Shown: positions 18,153 to 27,695, counted from the first letter of the stretch. The stretch is DNA of 64,000 nucleotides from Paracoccaceae bacterium (GCA_947461435.1 CANHLE010000005.1:1-64000); one strand, 5' to 3'. Notes: generated by a model from the sequence alone, not told the origin. Made by a program: numbers and translations.

Positions 18153-18944
18153 ATGGCCGCCGACACCTCCCAAATGCGTCTGATCGCGATCCCCCGGCTG
18201 GCCGCCGGCGGCCGGTGGCGGGTGGAGGCGATGCGGACGCTGTCGGAATCCTGCCTGCTGTGGTTCACCAAGGGACAGGGGCGCATCACCGTGGCAGGCG
18301 TCACGCGCGGCTATACCCCGCACAACGCCATCTTCATCCCCGCCGGGGTGATGCACGGCTTTGAAGTTGGCCCGCAAGTTTTTGGTTCTGCTGTGTTTTT
18401 TGGAAAAGACACCACCGTGACCCTGCCCAAGGAACCCTTGCACCTGCGCATCCGCGAAGTGCATGCGCAACAAGAGGTCAATCAGACCCTCGACATGATC
18501 CAGCGCGAAATGGACAGTGATACCCCGGCCCATGACCGGGCCGCGCGCCACCATCTGGGGCTGTTGGGCGTCTGGCTGGAACGTCAGGCCGTGCGCGTCG
18601 CCCCCGAAACCGTGCGGCCCGATGCGGCCCGCCGGTTGGTCGCCCGCTATACCACCTTGATGGAAAGCCGTTTTCGCGCCGGGGCGGGCGTGGGCGATAT
18701 GGCCACCGAACTGGGCGTGACCCCAACCCATCTGACGCGCTGCTGCCGCGAAACCTGCGGAAGGTCAGCGATCGATCTGTTGCAAGACCGCAGGATCTTC
18801 GAAGCCTGCACGTTGCTGTTGGAAACACAAAACCCGATCGGGCGAATCGGACAAAGCCTTGGCTTCACCTCGGCGGCCTATTTCACCCGCGCCTTTCAAC
18901 ACCACACCGGCCTGTCGCCTTCGGCGTTCCGCCGCGCCCAATAG
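18153..18944 (+). CDS. AraC-family transcriptional regulator
   Basis: 263 aa. The N-terminal half looks like a cupin sensor domain (TRGYTPHNAIFIPAGVMHGFEV is a typical AraC cupin strand pattern). The C-terminal half has two helix-turn-helix units: MATELGVTPTHLTRCCRETCG and the conserved second one IGRIGQSLGFTSAAYFTRAFQ followed by GLSPSAFRRAQ. It lies about 320 bp upstream of, and in the same direction as, the ABC transporter operon, which is the obvious candidate target. The ligand is unknown. Confidence 0.88.
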   Translation: MAADTSQMRLIAIPRLAAGGRWRVEAMRTLSESCLLWFTKGQGRITVAGVTRGYTPHNAIFIPAGVMHGFEVGPQVFGSAVFFGKDTTVTLPKEPLHLRIREVHAQQEVNQTLDMIQREMDSDTPAHDRAARHHLGLLGVWLERQAVRVAPETVRPDAARRLVARYTTLMESRFRAGAGVGDMATELGVTPTHLTRCCRETCGRSAIDLLQDRRIFEACTLLLETQNPIGRIGQSLGFTSAAYFTRAFQHHTGLSPSAFRRAQ

Positions 18945-18961
18945 GGGCCCCCACAGGCCCC
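18944..18961 (+). terminator. hairpin at the end of the araC-type gene
   Basis: GGGGCC (18944-18949), loop CCCACA, GGCCCC (18956-18961), beginning within the stop codon and followed by AAAT rather than a T-run. A short, GC-only stem; a weak terminator at best. Confidence 0.4.
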
Positions 18962-19265
18962 AAATCCCCGACAAGAATCGAATCGTCCGCAAAGATGGAA
19001 TCACATCCGCTTTGGCGGGAAACCGGACCTACGCCCTTGGCTTGCAATACTGGCATGTTTCCGTCCCAATTTGTCGTAAACGTTATAGTTGCTGCCGGAA
19101 CGAGCCGTTGACGGACGGATAGAAAACGTGCCGAATGTCACGGTTGGGTTCCGGGAGGACCGCAGCCACTGTCTTCGGGCTTCGTGGGGACGAAGTGCGT
19201 TGAAAAGCGGTCCGGGGACCAAGACAAAAATGAACACAAGGCAACAGCCTGACAGGGAGAGACTT
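18962..19265 (+). promoter_or_regulatory. promoter and structured leader of the ABC transporter operon
   Basis: This is the only gene-free stretch of about 300 bases in the window. It has a -10-like TATAGT at 19084-19089 without a convincing -35. Further down, GGACCGC (19157-19163) and GCGGTCC (19207-19213) can pair, enclosing a perfect small hairpin CTTCGT-GGGG-ACGAAG (19180-19195). The leader ends with GGGAGAG, 5 nt before the ATG of the binding-protein gene. This suggests a structured 5' UTR and possibly AraC-type operators, which I could not delimit. Confidence 0.4.
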
Positions 19266-20918
19266 ATGAAAGACACGCTCCACACCGAGGAAATGCTGCA
19301 CCCAGCGGCCCACATGTACGCACGTGAAGTGCGTGAGGGCACCCTGAGCCGCCGCGAATTCCTGGCCCGCACCACCGCCCTCGGCGTGTCGGCCGTGGCC
19401 GCCTACGGCCTGATCGGCCTCGACGCTCCGGCAGCCCTTGCTCAGGACGCCACGATGGGCGGCACGCTGCGCATGAACATGGAAACCAAGGCGCTGAAAG
19501 ATCCGCGCACGTTCGACTGGTCGGAACTGGCGAACTTTGCCCGCGGCTGGCTGGAATATCTGGTTGAATACAACAACGACGGCTCGCTGCGCGGCATGCT
19601 GCTCGAATCGTGGTCAACCAATGACAACGCAACCGAATACACCCTGAACGTCCGCAAAGGCGTAACCTGGACCAACGGTGACGCGTTCACCGCAGCAGAC
19701 GTGGCCTTCAACATCACCCGTTGGTGCGATGGCAATGTCGAAGGCAACTCGATGGCAGGCCGTATGGCTGCGCTCGTCGATGCCACCACCAAAGTGGCCC
19801 GCGAAGGCGCCATCACGGTCGTTGACGACTCGACGGTCAAACTGACGCTTCTGTCGCCCGATATCACCGTGATCGTCGGCATGGCCGACTACCCGGCTTC
19901 GATCGTCCATCAGGCCTATGACGGTTCTGATCCGTCCGTGAACCCGGTTGGCACCGGCCCCTACCTGCCAGAGACCAACGAAGTGGGCGTCAAGCAGGTT
20001 CTGGTCAAGAATGCCGAGCATGCATGGTGGGGCACCGAAGTTTACGGCGGGCCATACCTGGACCGTATCGAATACATCGACTTCGGCACCGATCCGGCCG
20101 CTGTTGTTGCGGCAGCAGGCTCGGGCGAGCTTGACGCCACCTATGCCTCGACAGGCGAATTCATCGACCAACTCGCAGCTCTGGGCTGGACCACCTCCGA
20201 AGCTGTGACGGCTGCCACCTTGGCCGTGCGCTTCAACCAAACTCAGGCCCCCTATACGGACGCTGCGGTTCGCAAGGCCCTGATCAAGGCCGTCGACAAC
20301 AAGGTCGTTCTGGAACTGGGTTATTCCAACCGGGGCACCGTGGCCGAAAACCACCACGTCTGCCCGATCCACCCAGAATACGCCGCTCTGGCACCTTTGG
20401 TGGTTGATCCTGCAGCTGCCAAAGCCGAAATCGAGGCTGCAGGCCTGCTTGCGACCGAATTCGAGCTGATCTCGCTCGATGACGCATGGCAAGCTGCCAC
20501 CTGCGACGCCGTTGCTGCCCAGATCCGCGATGCTGGCATCACGATCAAGCGGACGGTTCTGCCAGGCTCGACCTTCTGGAACGACTGGACGAAGTACCCG
20601 TTCTCGGCCACCGAATGGAACATGCGTCCTTTGGGCGTTCAGATCCTCGCGCTGGCTTACCGCTCGGGCGAAGCTTGGAACGAAGCTGGCATGGCGAACG
20701 CAGACTTTGACGCAGCCCTTGCAGAAGCCTTGGCAATCTCGGATGCCGCCAAGCGCTCTGAAGTGATGGCAAAGCTGGAAACGATCATGCAGGAAACCGG
20801 CGTGATGGTGCAGCCCTACTGGCGCTCCATCTTCCGGAACTTTGACCCCAAGGTCAAAGGCGCCGACATGCACGCCACGTTCGAGCATCACCACTACAAG
20901 TGGTCGATCTCGGCTTAA
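19266..20918 (+). CDS. Tat-exported peptide-type (SBP_bac_5) solute-binding protein
   Basis: Periplasmic binding component of a Dpp/Opp/nickel-type ABC importer. The 550-aa precursor has a long n-region and a twin-arginine motif SRREFL (residues 28-33), then a hydrophobic segment ending [16 protein letters not shown]. Tat export of this class is unusual but known in Rhodobacterales. The mature part has the SBP_bac_5 pattern: [45 protein letters not shown] and [14 protein letters not shown] 19266 is set by GGGAGAG; the frame open to 19089 is leader. It is followed by a strong hairpin and two permease genes. The ligand cannot be told from sequence. Confidence 0.9.
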   Translation: MKDTLHTEEMLHPAAHMYAREVREGTLSRREFLARTTALGVSAVAAYGLIGLDAPAALAQDATMGGTLRMNMETKALKDPRTFDWSELANFARGWLEYLVEYNNDGSLRGMLLESWSTNDNATEYTLNVRKGVTWTNGDAFTAADVAFNITRWCDGNVEGNSMAGRMAALVDATTKVAREGAITVVDDSTVKLTLLSPDITVIVGMADYPASIVHQAYDGSDPSVNPVGTGPYLPETNEVGVKQVLVKNAEHAWWGTEVYGGPYLDRIEYIDFGTDPAAVVAAAGSGELDATYASTGEFIDQLAALGWTTSEAVTAATLAVRFNQTQAPYTDAAVRKALIKAVDNKVVLELGYSNRGTVAENHHVCPIHPEYAALAPLVVDPAAAKAEIEAAGLLATEFELISLDDAWQAATCDAVAAQIRDAGITIKRTVLPGSTFWNDWTKYPFSATEWNMRPLGVQILALAYRSGEAWNEAGMANADFDAALAEALAISDAAKRSEVMAKLETIMQETGVMVQPYWRSIFRNFDPKVKGADMHATFEHHHYKWSISA

Positions 20919-20935
20919 GCGCCTGATCTGAAGTT

Positions 20936-20969
20936 TTCGGGGCGCGCGGGAAACCTCGCGCGCCCCGAA
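20936..20969 (+). terminator. strong hairpin between binding protein and first permease
   Basis: TTCGGGGCGCGCG (20936-20948) and CGCGCGCCCCGAA (20957-20969) form a perfect 13-bp stem, extendable by two pairs inside the loop; TGTTTGT follows. Such hairpins after binding-protein genes typically stop part of the transcription or protect the upstream mRNA from 3' exonucleases, giving an excess of binding protein over permease. Confidence 0.75.
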
Positions 20970-21049
20970 TGTTTGTAAAATCTCTGCTTTGAACGCGCCG
21001 CCGGGTCCTCTGGCGGGTGCGCCATCGCCCAAAGCTGGACACTCCGCCC

Positions 21050-22135
21050 ATGCTGTTTTTCATCCTGCGCCGCCTCGGGGTCATGGTTTTGACAGCCCTC
21101 GCGCTGACCTTCATCGTGTTCTACCTCACCAATCTGCCGCCCAACCTTGAAAAGCTTGCAAAATCCGAAGCCTCGGTGCGCATGACGGACGATCAGGTTG
21201 TCAGTTGGATCGAAAACAACGGCTTCAACACACCCGTTCTGGCCCGCTACGGCGAATGGCTGGGCGTCTTGCCCGGATGGGTCAAGACGATGGACGATGG
21301 CGAAGTGCGCGGTCGCTGCATTCCCAAGGGATCTGACGCGGCCTTGGCGCCCGGCTATTGCGGGCTGATGCAGGGCACCTGGGGCACGTCGACGGTCTTC
21401 AAAAAGCCTGTCACGGCAGTGCTCGCGCGCGGGCTTGGCCAAACCGGATGGCTGATGCTGGCCGTCATGCTGGTCATGGTTCCCACCTCTTTGGTGCTGG
21501 GCGTGCTGTCCGGCATGCGCGAAGGCTCTCGCACCGACCGCGTGCTGTCCACCTTCGCCATCGCAACCACCGCGACGCCCGAATATGTTTCTGGCGTTAT
21601 CTTCATCGCCCTGTTCGCCTCGGCCACCACCGGCATCTCGCCGATCTTGGCCTCATGGGGCTGGATCGAGGGCAAAACGCTGTTCATGGGCACAGCCACC
21701 TCGGCCATGGACAACATCACCTTTTGGAACTTCGCCCTGCCGGTGATGACCATTGCCCTGTACGGCATCGGCTATATCGCCCGCATGACCCGCGCTTCTA
21801 TGACCGAGGTGATGACCGCCCAATACATCCGCACCGCGCGCCTCAAAGGCGTCTCTTTCCGCCAGGTCGTGCTGCGGCACGCCCTGCGCAACGCCCTGAT
21901 TGCGCCCTTCACCGTGATCATGCTGCAATTCCCCTGGTTGCTGAACGGCGTCGTGATCGTCGAAACCCTTTTCAACTACAAAGGCTTCGGCTGGACACTC
22001 GTTCAAGCCGCCGGCAACAACGACATCGAGCTGTTGCTTGGCTGTTCGGTCGTTGCCGTCTTCGTCGTTCTGGTGACGCAGCTCATCTCTGATGTCGGCT
22101 ATGTCTTCCTCAACCCCCGCATCCGGCTGAGTTAA
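21050..22135 (+). CDS. ABC transporter permease (DppB-like), atypical subfamily
   Basis: 361-aa inner-membrane permease. The first helix (FFILRRLGVMVLTALALTFIVF) is DppB-like. It is followed by an unusually long periplasmic segment (about residues 35-125) with two cysteines, C90 and C104, that could form a disulphide. The permease core follows (MREGSRTDRVLSTF; TATPEYVSGVIF), with the EAA-like cytoplasmic loop RTARLKGVSFRQVVLRHALRN near residue 275. ATG 21050 begins at the normal DppB N-terminus; a GTG at 21017 is possible. It pairs with the next permease. Confidence 0.88.
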   Translation: MLFFILRRLGVMVLTALALTFIVFYLTNLPPNLEKLAKSEASVRMTDDQVVSWIENNGFNTPVLARYGEWLGVLPGWVKTMDDGEVRGRCIPKGSDAALAPGYCGLMQGTWGTSTVFKKPVTAVLARGLGQTGWLMLAVMLVMVPTSLVLGVLSGMREGSRTDRVLSTFAIATTATPEYVSGVIFIALFASATTGISPILASWGWIEGKTLFMGTATSAMDNITFWNFALPVMTIALYGIGYIARMTRASMTEVMTAQYIRTARLKGVSFRQVVLRHALRNALIAPFTVIMLQFPWLLNGVVIVETLFNYKGFGWTLVQAAGNNDIELLLGCSVVAVFVVLVTQLISDVGYVFLNPRIRLS

Positions 22136-22143
22136 GGAGACCA

Positions 22144-23310
22144 ATGATGGAACCATTGTCATGGGGCGGCGTCTTTTCGGGCATCTTCGTGCAGTTCATG
22201 CCGGTTTGGATCTCGCTGATCTTGGCCTATGCGGTGTCAATCCGGTTCAAGCGCCGCTTGGGATTGTTCGGCAAGCTGTTTGACAGCCCCGTCGGGATGA
22301 TCGGCTTTGGCATCGTGATGTTCTGGGTCTTCACCGCTGTCTTTGCCGGCATGATCATCACCATGGACCCTCTGGCGCAATTTTCCGGCTCCAAGAATGC
22401 CATCGTCGGCTCTGCGCTCAAGGCGCCCGACGACGGGGCCTATACCCACTTCCTTCTGGGCGCCGATCACGTCGCGCGCGACGTCTTCTCGCGTATGGTC
22501 ATGGGCGCACGCGATGTGCTCAAGATCGCGCCGGCCGCCACGGTCTTTGCCTTTATGGTGGGGGTGACGTTGGGCCTGCCCGCTGGCTATTTCGGCGGCG
22601 CGCTGGATACCGTGCTGTCCTTTTTGGCCAACCTTGTGTTGGCCTTCCCGGTCATCTTGCTGTTCTACCTGCTCGTAACGCCGGAAATCGTCAAAACCGG
22701 CATCCCGATCTATTTTGCCGCCGTCTTGTTCCTGTTCCCGGTGATCTTTTTCACCATCCTGTTCAATTCGCGCTTTTTCACCAATCCGCCCAAACGTAAC
22801 CTCTTTGTCGGCCTGACCCTTGTTTTCGGTCTTTGGGCCTATTCGGGGCTGGCGTTCAACATGGATCCGACCGGCGTTTTCTCGATGGATCCAAACTTGC
22901 TGAACGTCTTCGTCTCGGTGGTCTTCGTCAATTCGCCCGGCGTGTTCCGGATCGTGCGCGGCATGGTGATGGACATCAAGACAAGGGACTATGTGGCCGC
23001 CGGCCAAACCCGGGGCGAGGGTCCGTGGTACATCATGCTCTGGGAGATTTTGCCCAACGCCCGCGGTCCGCTGATCGTCGATTTCTGCCTGCGCATCGGC
23101 TACACCACGATCTTGCTGGGCACGCTGGGCTTCTTTGGTCTGGGCGTCTCGCCGGAATCGCCCGACTGGGGTTCGACCATCGATGACGGGCGCAAACTGC
23201 TGTCGATCGTGCCACATCCGGCGCTGGTGCCCGCCATCGCCTTGATGAGCCTTGTTCTGGGGCTCAACCTTCTGGCCGATGGGCTGCGCGAAGAAAGCCT
23301 GAAAGACTGA
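22144..23310 (+). CDS. ABC transporter permease (DppC-like), enlarged
   Basis: 388-aa second permease, longer than the usual ~300 aa for DppC. It has an extra N-terminal helix (PVWISLILAYAVSIRFK), the DppC-like stretch HFLLGADHVARDVFSRMVMGAR, an additional helical pair in the middle (IYFAAVLFLFPVIFFTILF; NLFVGLTLVFGLWAYSGLAF), and the EAA-type loop AAGQTRGEGPWYIMLWEILPN. GFFGLGVSPESPDWGSTIDDG is the usual DppC end signature. GGAG lies 4-5 nt before ATGATG, and the gene starts 8 bp after the first permease. Confidence 0.88.
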   Translation: MMEPLSWGGVFSGIFVQFMPVWISLILAYAVSIRFKRRLGLFGKLFDSPVGMIGFGIVMFWVFTAVFAGMIITMDPLAQFSGSKNAIVGSALKAPDDGAYTHFLLGADHVARDVFSRMVMGARDVLKIAPAATVFAFMVGVTLGLPAGYFGGALDTVLSFLANLVLAFPVILLFYLLVTPEIVKTGIPIYFAAVLFLFPVIFFTILFNSRFFTNPPKRNLFVGLTLVFGLWAYSGLAFNMDPTGVFSMDPNLLNVFVSVVFVNSPGVFRIVRGMVMDIKTRDYVAAGQTRGEGPWYIMLWEILPNARGPLIVDFCLRIGYTTILLGTLGFFGLGVSPESPDWGSTIDDGRKLLSIVPHPALVPAIALMSLVLGLNLLADGLREESLKD

Positions 23311-23404
23311 TGCGGCCGCTCTGGCCCTTTCTGCGTCTGTAACCATCCCGGGGGTCCGGGGACATATTCCCGGATCCCGACCTGTCCACCAAAGCGAGGC
23401 TGCC

Positions 23405-25495
23405 ATGTCAGACGCCACCCCCTGGGACCCCTCAAAACCGATCCTCGAGATCGACAATCTGTCGATTTCCTTCTTCACCCGTCTGCGCGAAATCCCGGCG
23501 GTGATGGATTTTTCCTGCAAGGTCATGCCGGGCGAGGCGATGGGTCTGGTGGGCGAAAGCGGCTGCGGCAAATCCACCGTCGCCCTGGCGGTCATGCGCG
23601 ATCTTGGCAAGAACGGCCGGATTGTCGGCGGAACGATTAAGTTCAAGGGCCGCGACCTGACCACGATGGGCGACGAAGAACTGCGCCAGATCCGGGGCAG
23701 CCAGATCGCGATGATCTATCAAGAGCCGATGGCCTCGCTGAACCCGGCCATGAAAATTGGCGCGCAACTGGCCGAAGTGCCGATGATCCATCAAGGCATG
23801 GCGCGCGATGATGCCTGGGCCTTGGCCCGCCAGATCGTGGCCGACGTCCACCTGCCCGATCCCGACCGCATTTTGAACGCCTATCCCCATCAGCTTTCGG
23901 GCGGCCAACAGCAGCGCATCGTCATCGCCATGGCGCTGATGTCCAAACCCGCCCTTCTTATTCTGGATGAACCCACCACCGCGCTTGACGTGACGGTTGA
24001 GGCGGGCATTGTCGATCTGGTCAAGGATCTGGGCCACAAATACGGCACCTCCATGCTGTTCATCTCGCACAACCTTGGGCTTGTCATGGATGTCTGCGAC
24101 CGCCTTTGCGTCATGTATTCTGGCGAAGCGGTCGAAACCGGTTCGGTCCGCGAAGTGTTCAACGACATGCGCCATCCCTATACGCAGGCGCTGTTCCGCT
24201 CTATCCCGTTGCCCGGGGCCGACAAGAACGCGCGCCCGCTCATTGCCATTCCGGGCAACTTCCCCCTGCCCCACGAACGCCCCACCGGGTGCAACTTTGG
24301 CCCCCGCTGCGATTACTTTGCCGAAGGTCGCTGCAATGCCGCCGATGTGCCGATGTCGGATGTTCCCGGCGCTGATCGCCATGCCTCGCGCTGCCTGAAA
24401 TGGGCCGAGATTGATTGGGACGCGCCCCCCGCCACCCGCGCGGTCAAGGAAAAGTCGCCCATCGGCCGTGTCGTGCTGAAAATGGAAGACCTGAAGAAAT
24501 ACTACGCCATTTCCGGCGGGGCGTTTGGGGGCGGCGCAAAAAAGGTTGTCAAAGCCAACGAAACCCTGACCTTCGAGGCCCGCGAAGGCGAAACGCTCGC
24601 CATTGTGGGCGAATCGGGATGTGGCAAATCCACCTTCGCCAAAGTGCTGATGGGTCTGGAAACCGCCACCTCCGGCTCGATCATGCTGTTTGACGAAAAC
24701 GTACAGTCCACGCCGATCCAAAAGCGCAATATCGACACAGTATCCTCGGTGCAGATGGTGTTTCAAAACCCCTTCGACACGCTGAACCCGTCCATGACGG
24801 TCGGTCGCCAGATCATTCGCGCGCTCGAAATCTTCAAACAAGGCACCTCGGACTTGGAAAGAGAGCAGCGCATGCTGACCCTGCTCGATCTTGTCAAACT
24901 GCCCCGCGCCTTTGCCGAACGCATGCCCCGTCAGTTGTCAGGCGGCCAGAAACAGCGCGTCGGCATCGCCCGCGCCTTCGCCGGCGGTGCCAAGGTTGTG
25001 GTGGCCGATGAACCCGTCTCGGCGCTTGATGTGTCGGTTCAGGCCGCCGTGACCGATCTGCTGATGGACATTCAGCGCGAAAACAAGACCACCCTGTTGT
25101 TCATCAGCCATGATCTGTCGATCGTACGCTATCTGTCAGATCGGGTCATGGTCATGTATCTGGGCCATGTCGTGGAAATGGGCACCACCGATCAGGTGTT
25201 CCAGCCGCCCTATCATCCCTATACCGAGGCGCTGTTGTCAGCCGTGCCCATCGCCGACACAAAGGTGATCCGCAAGCGCATCGTGCTCGAAGGGGATATT
25301 CCGTCGGCCGTGAACCCCCCGCCCGGATGCCCGTTCCAAACCCGCTGCCGCTGGAAGTCGCAGGTCCCCGGCGGGCTGTGCGACACCCAGATGCCGCCTG
25401 TGCAGATCTTGGAGGGCGGCCATCAGATCAAATGCCACCTTTCGGCTCAGATCCTGTCGCAGATGGAACCTGTCATCAAATTCGCCGCGCAATAG
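23405..25495 (+). CDS. fused double ATPase of the ABC transporter (DppD-DppF type)
   Basis: A 696-aa protein with two complete nucleotide-binding domains in one chain. Domain 1 (about residues 13-330): Walker A GESGCGKST, Q-loop MIYQEPMASLNP, signature LSGGQQQR, Walker B LLILDEPTTALD, H-loop. Domain 2 (about 355-690): Walker A GESGCGKST, Q-loop MVFQNPFDTLNP, signature LSGGQKQR, Walker B VVVADEPVSALD. Both end with the cysteine-containing oligopeptide-transporter tail (GCNFGPRCDY; GCPFQTRCRW), likely an Fe-S or metal site as in other Dpp/Opp ATPases. All catalytic motifs look intact on both halves. Confidence 0.95.
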   Translation: MSDATPWDPSKPILEIDNLSISFFTRLREIPAVMDFSCKVMPGEAMGLVGESGCGKSTVALAVMRDLGKNGRIVGGTIKFKGRDLTTMGDEELRQIRGSQIAMIYQEPMASLNPAMKIGAQLAEVPMIHQGMARDDAWALARQIVADVHLPDPDRILNAYPHQLSGGQQQRIVIAMALMSKPALLILDEPTTALDVTVEAGIVDLVKDLGHKYGTSMLFISHNLGLVMDVCDRLCVMYSGEAVETGSVREVFNDMRHPYTQALFRSIPLPGADKNARPLIAIPGNFPLPHERPTGCNFGPRCDYFAEGRCNAADVPMSDVPGADRHASRCLKWAEIDWDAPPATRAVKEKSPIGRVVLKMEDLKKYYAISGGAFGGGAKKVVKANETLTFEAREGETLAIVGESGCGKSTFAKVLMGLETATSGSIMLFDENVQSTPIQKRNIDTVSSVQMVFQNPFDTLNPSMTVGRQIIRALEIFKQGTSDLEREQRMLTLLDLVKLPRAFAERMPRQLSGGQKQRVGIARAFAGGAKVVVADEPVSALDVSVQAAVTDLLMDIQRENKTTLLFISHDLSIVRYLSDRVMVMYLGHVVEMGTTDQVFQPPYHPYTEALLSAVPIADTKVIRKRIVLEGDIPSAVNPPPGCPFQTRCRWKSQVPGGLCDTQMPPVQILEGGHQIKCHLSAQILSQMEPVIKFAAQ

Positions 25496-25498
25496 CCC

Positions 25499-26377
25499 AT
25501 GCAGATGCGCATCCTGCGGCCCGCCCCGCATATCTGGGCGTTCTACGATGGCCGCATTGACGGATACCGCTTTGCCCCCGGCCCAAACTGGGTGGATGAC
25601 GGGGCCCTGTCGCTTGGCATCGCCTCCTATGCGCTGGTCGATGGGGCCGAGGCGCTGATCTATGACACGCACTGCACCATGGCCCATGCCCGGTTCATCC
25701 GCTCGGCGTTGGAACAGGCAGGCGTAAAACGCTTTACCGTCGTCCTGTCGCATTGGCATCTGGACCATGTGGCCGGAACCGAAGTGTTTGCGGATTGTCA
25801 GATCATCGCGAACACCCGAACCGACCAGCATCTGCGCCAGCGCCAATCGGCCATCGAGGCGGGAACCAGCAGCGGTGCCCCCGCCATCGCCCCGCTGATC
25901 TTGCCCACGCACACCTTCGAAGACCGCGTTCATCTGCACGTCGGCCGCCTGCACATCGATCTGATCCAGTGCAACATCCATTCCGATGACGCGACGGTGC
26001 TCTGGCTCGGTCATGACGGAATCCTTCTGGCGGGCGATACCATCGAAGACACCGTCACCTATGTCAGCGATCCAGACCAACTGGCCGCGCATCTGGTCGA
26101 TCTGGATCGCCTGTCAGGCCTTGGTGCCCGCACCATCCTGCCCAACCACGGCGCGCCGGACATGATCGCCAGCGGCAGCTATGGCCCGGCCACGATCAAG
26201 GCCACGCAAGACTATATCTGGCATTTGCTGGCCGCACGCGCCGATCCGGCCCTGCGCCGCACGCCGCTTGGCCAAGTGATCGCCCCGGCGCTGGCGTCCG
26301 GCGCGCTCACCTACTTCGCCCCCTACGAGGCGATTCATGCGCAAAATCTGAACCGGGTCTGCGGCCAGGCCGACTAA
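25499..26377 (+). CDS. metallo-beta-lactamase-fold hydrolase
   Basis: 292 aa, starting 3 bp after the ATPase stop and therefore very probably in its operon. The MBL signature is present: SHWHLDHVAG (H85, H87, D89, H90), a later metal-binding region CNIHSDDATVLW, GILLAGDTIEDTVTYV with the bridging aspartate, and LPNHGAPDMI with the last histidine. There is no signal peptide, so it should act in the cytoplasm, perhaps on the imported solute (ester, lactone or amide). Substrate unknown; RNase-type or glyoxalase-type functions are less likely given the context. Confidence 0.85.
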   Translation: MQMRILRPAPHIWAFYDGRIDGYRFAPGPNWVDDGALSLGIASYALVDGAEALIYDTHCTMAHARFIRSALEQAGVKRFTVVLSHWHLDHVAGTEVFADCQIIANTRTDQHLRQRQSAIEAGTSSGAPAIAPLILPTHTFEDRVHLHVGRLHIDLIQCNIHSDDATVLWLGHDGILLAGDTIEDTVTYVSDPDQLAAHLVDLDRLSGLGARTILPNHGAPDMIASGSYGPATIKATQDYIWHLLAARADPALRRTPLGQVIAPALASGALTYFAPYEAIHAQNLNRVCGQAD

Positions 26378-26425
26378 GGGCGGCGGCCACATGCGGCAAG
26401 CCGGGCCCCTCGGCGGCCCCGCCGA

Positions 26426-27025
26426 TCAGCCTAAAATCGCGATGACATAGTTCTTGGTCTCGTCAAACGGCGGGATCCCGCCGTGTTTCTCCACCGCTTC
26501 GGGCCCCGCATTATAGGCCGCCAGCGCCAGACGCCACGAGCCGAACCGATCGTACATCATGCGCAGGTACTTCGCCCCGCCTTCCAAATTATCCGTCGGA
26601 TCGTTGATATCCACGCCCAGCCGTTCCGCCGTGCCGGGCATCAACTGCGCAAGGCCCGTAGCCCCCTTTGGCGAAACCGCCCCCGGGTTCCAGCCCGATT
26701 CTTGCTGCACCAGCTTCAAGAACATCTCTTCGGGCACGTCATGCCGCCGCGCGGCCGCTTTTGCGACCTCCAGAAACTTGCCCTTGTAATTGCCTGTATA
26801 GCGCACCGCGGGCGCCTCTTCGGCAGAAGATCCGTCATAATCGGGCGTCAGGCGCACCGAATATTCGTATTGATCCGACAGCCGTCCGTCCAATAGGGCG
26901 GTCTTTGCCGCGAATGAGGACGACCCCTTGCCCCCGCCCGAAAGTTTCAACCCTTCAGCAAAGCCAGGTCCGGCCGCAAGCAGCACGGTCAACACAGCCC
27001 AAAAGGTTCCATCGCTTCTGCGCAA
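26426..27025 (-). CDS. secreted lytic transglycosylase (SLT domain)
   Basis: 199-aa peptidoglycan lytic transglycosylase. A TTG start at 27025 gives a plausible signal peptide ([22 protein letters not shown]); no in-frame ATG precedes the hydrophobic segment. The SLT domain occupies residues about 85-199: [20 protein letters not shown] with catalytic Glu, [26 protein letters not shown], and [20 protein letters not shown] ending NYVIAIL. It cleaves glycan strands to 1,6-anhydro products. Convergent with the ABC operon; the stops are about 50 bp apart. Confidence 0.88.
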   Translation of the reverse strand: MRRSDGTFWAVLTVLLAAGPGFAEGLKLSGGGKGSSSFAAKTALLDGRLSDQYEYSVRLTPDYDGSSAEEAPAVRYTGNYKGKFLEVAKAAARRHDVPEEMFLKLVQQESGWNPGAVSPKGATGLAQLMPGTAERLGVDINDPTDNLEGGAKYLRMMYDRFGSWRLALAAYNAGPEAVEKHGGIPPFDETKNYVIAILG

Positions 27026-27098
27026 GCCCGCCGCCCACCCAATTATTTCGCCCCATATATAGGCAAATCACCTGCGATTTCCAGCCCTGACAGGCCCC

Positions 27099-27695
27099 CT
27101 ATGGCAGGGCCTTGCCGATCCGGCCCGGACCGGATGCCTCCAAGGGCGCGCGCAGCAAATCTTCGACCAGCAGACTGACCAGCTGCGCCCGCCCGGCGAC
27201 ACCTGCCTTGCGGTAAATCGCGTTCAAATGGGTCTTGACCGTGCCCTCGGCTGATCCGCGCAATTCGGCGATCTCGGCGATCGAAAAGCCCTTGATGGCA
27301 AAGGCCGCGATGTCCTGCTCAGACGGCGTCAGCCCCCAATCGCGGAAATATTCTTCCATGATCTGCGCCAAGGCCCCGGCGGCCACCCGCAGTCCCTGCT
27401 CCAGACTGGCCTGCCGGCGCAGCATGCGCAGCAAGACTCCAATCTCGAACACAATGGCCAACATCAGCCCAAAGGTCGCCCCGATTTCCGGGATCATATG
27501 CCAATCGGACAACATGTTGGGCCACAGCGCCAACATGTCCGTCCCCGCATCCAGCACAAAGACGACCCATAAAAAGGTTTGAAACACAATAAGCGCTACC
27601 AAAGGAAAGGCCTGACGCACGCTTTGCTGCGCCATCGTCGTCTGCCGCGCCCCGCTGGCCCTTGCGTCAGACGCGATCGCTTGGTCGCTTGTCAT
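27099..27695 (-). CDS. membrane-anchored LuxR-type regulator
   Basis: 198 aa. Two predicted transmembrane helices (about residues 29-49, FPLVALIVFQTFLWVVFVLD; and 68-90, EIGATFGLMLAIVFEIGVLL) precede a basic stretch and a C-terminal LuxR helix-turn-helix: LTPSEQDIAAFAIKGFSIAE, then GTVKTHLNAIYRKAG. No receiver or autoinducer domain is present, so signal input must come through the membrane or a partner. Its ATG overlaps the stop of the upstream cytochrome b561 gene by 4 bp, making the b561 protein the likely partner. Confidence 0.8.
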   Translation of the reverse strand: MTSDQAIASDARASGARQTTMAQQSVRQAFPLVALIVFQTFLWVVFVLDAGTDMLALWPNMLSDWHMIPEIGATFGLMLAIVFEIGVLLRMLRRQASLEQGLRVAAGALAQIMEEYFRDWGLTPSEQDIAAFAIKGFSIAEIAELRGSAEGTVKTHLNAIYRKAGVAGRAQLVSLLVEDLLRAPLEASGPGRIGKALP

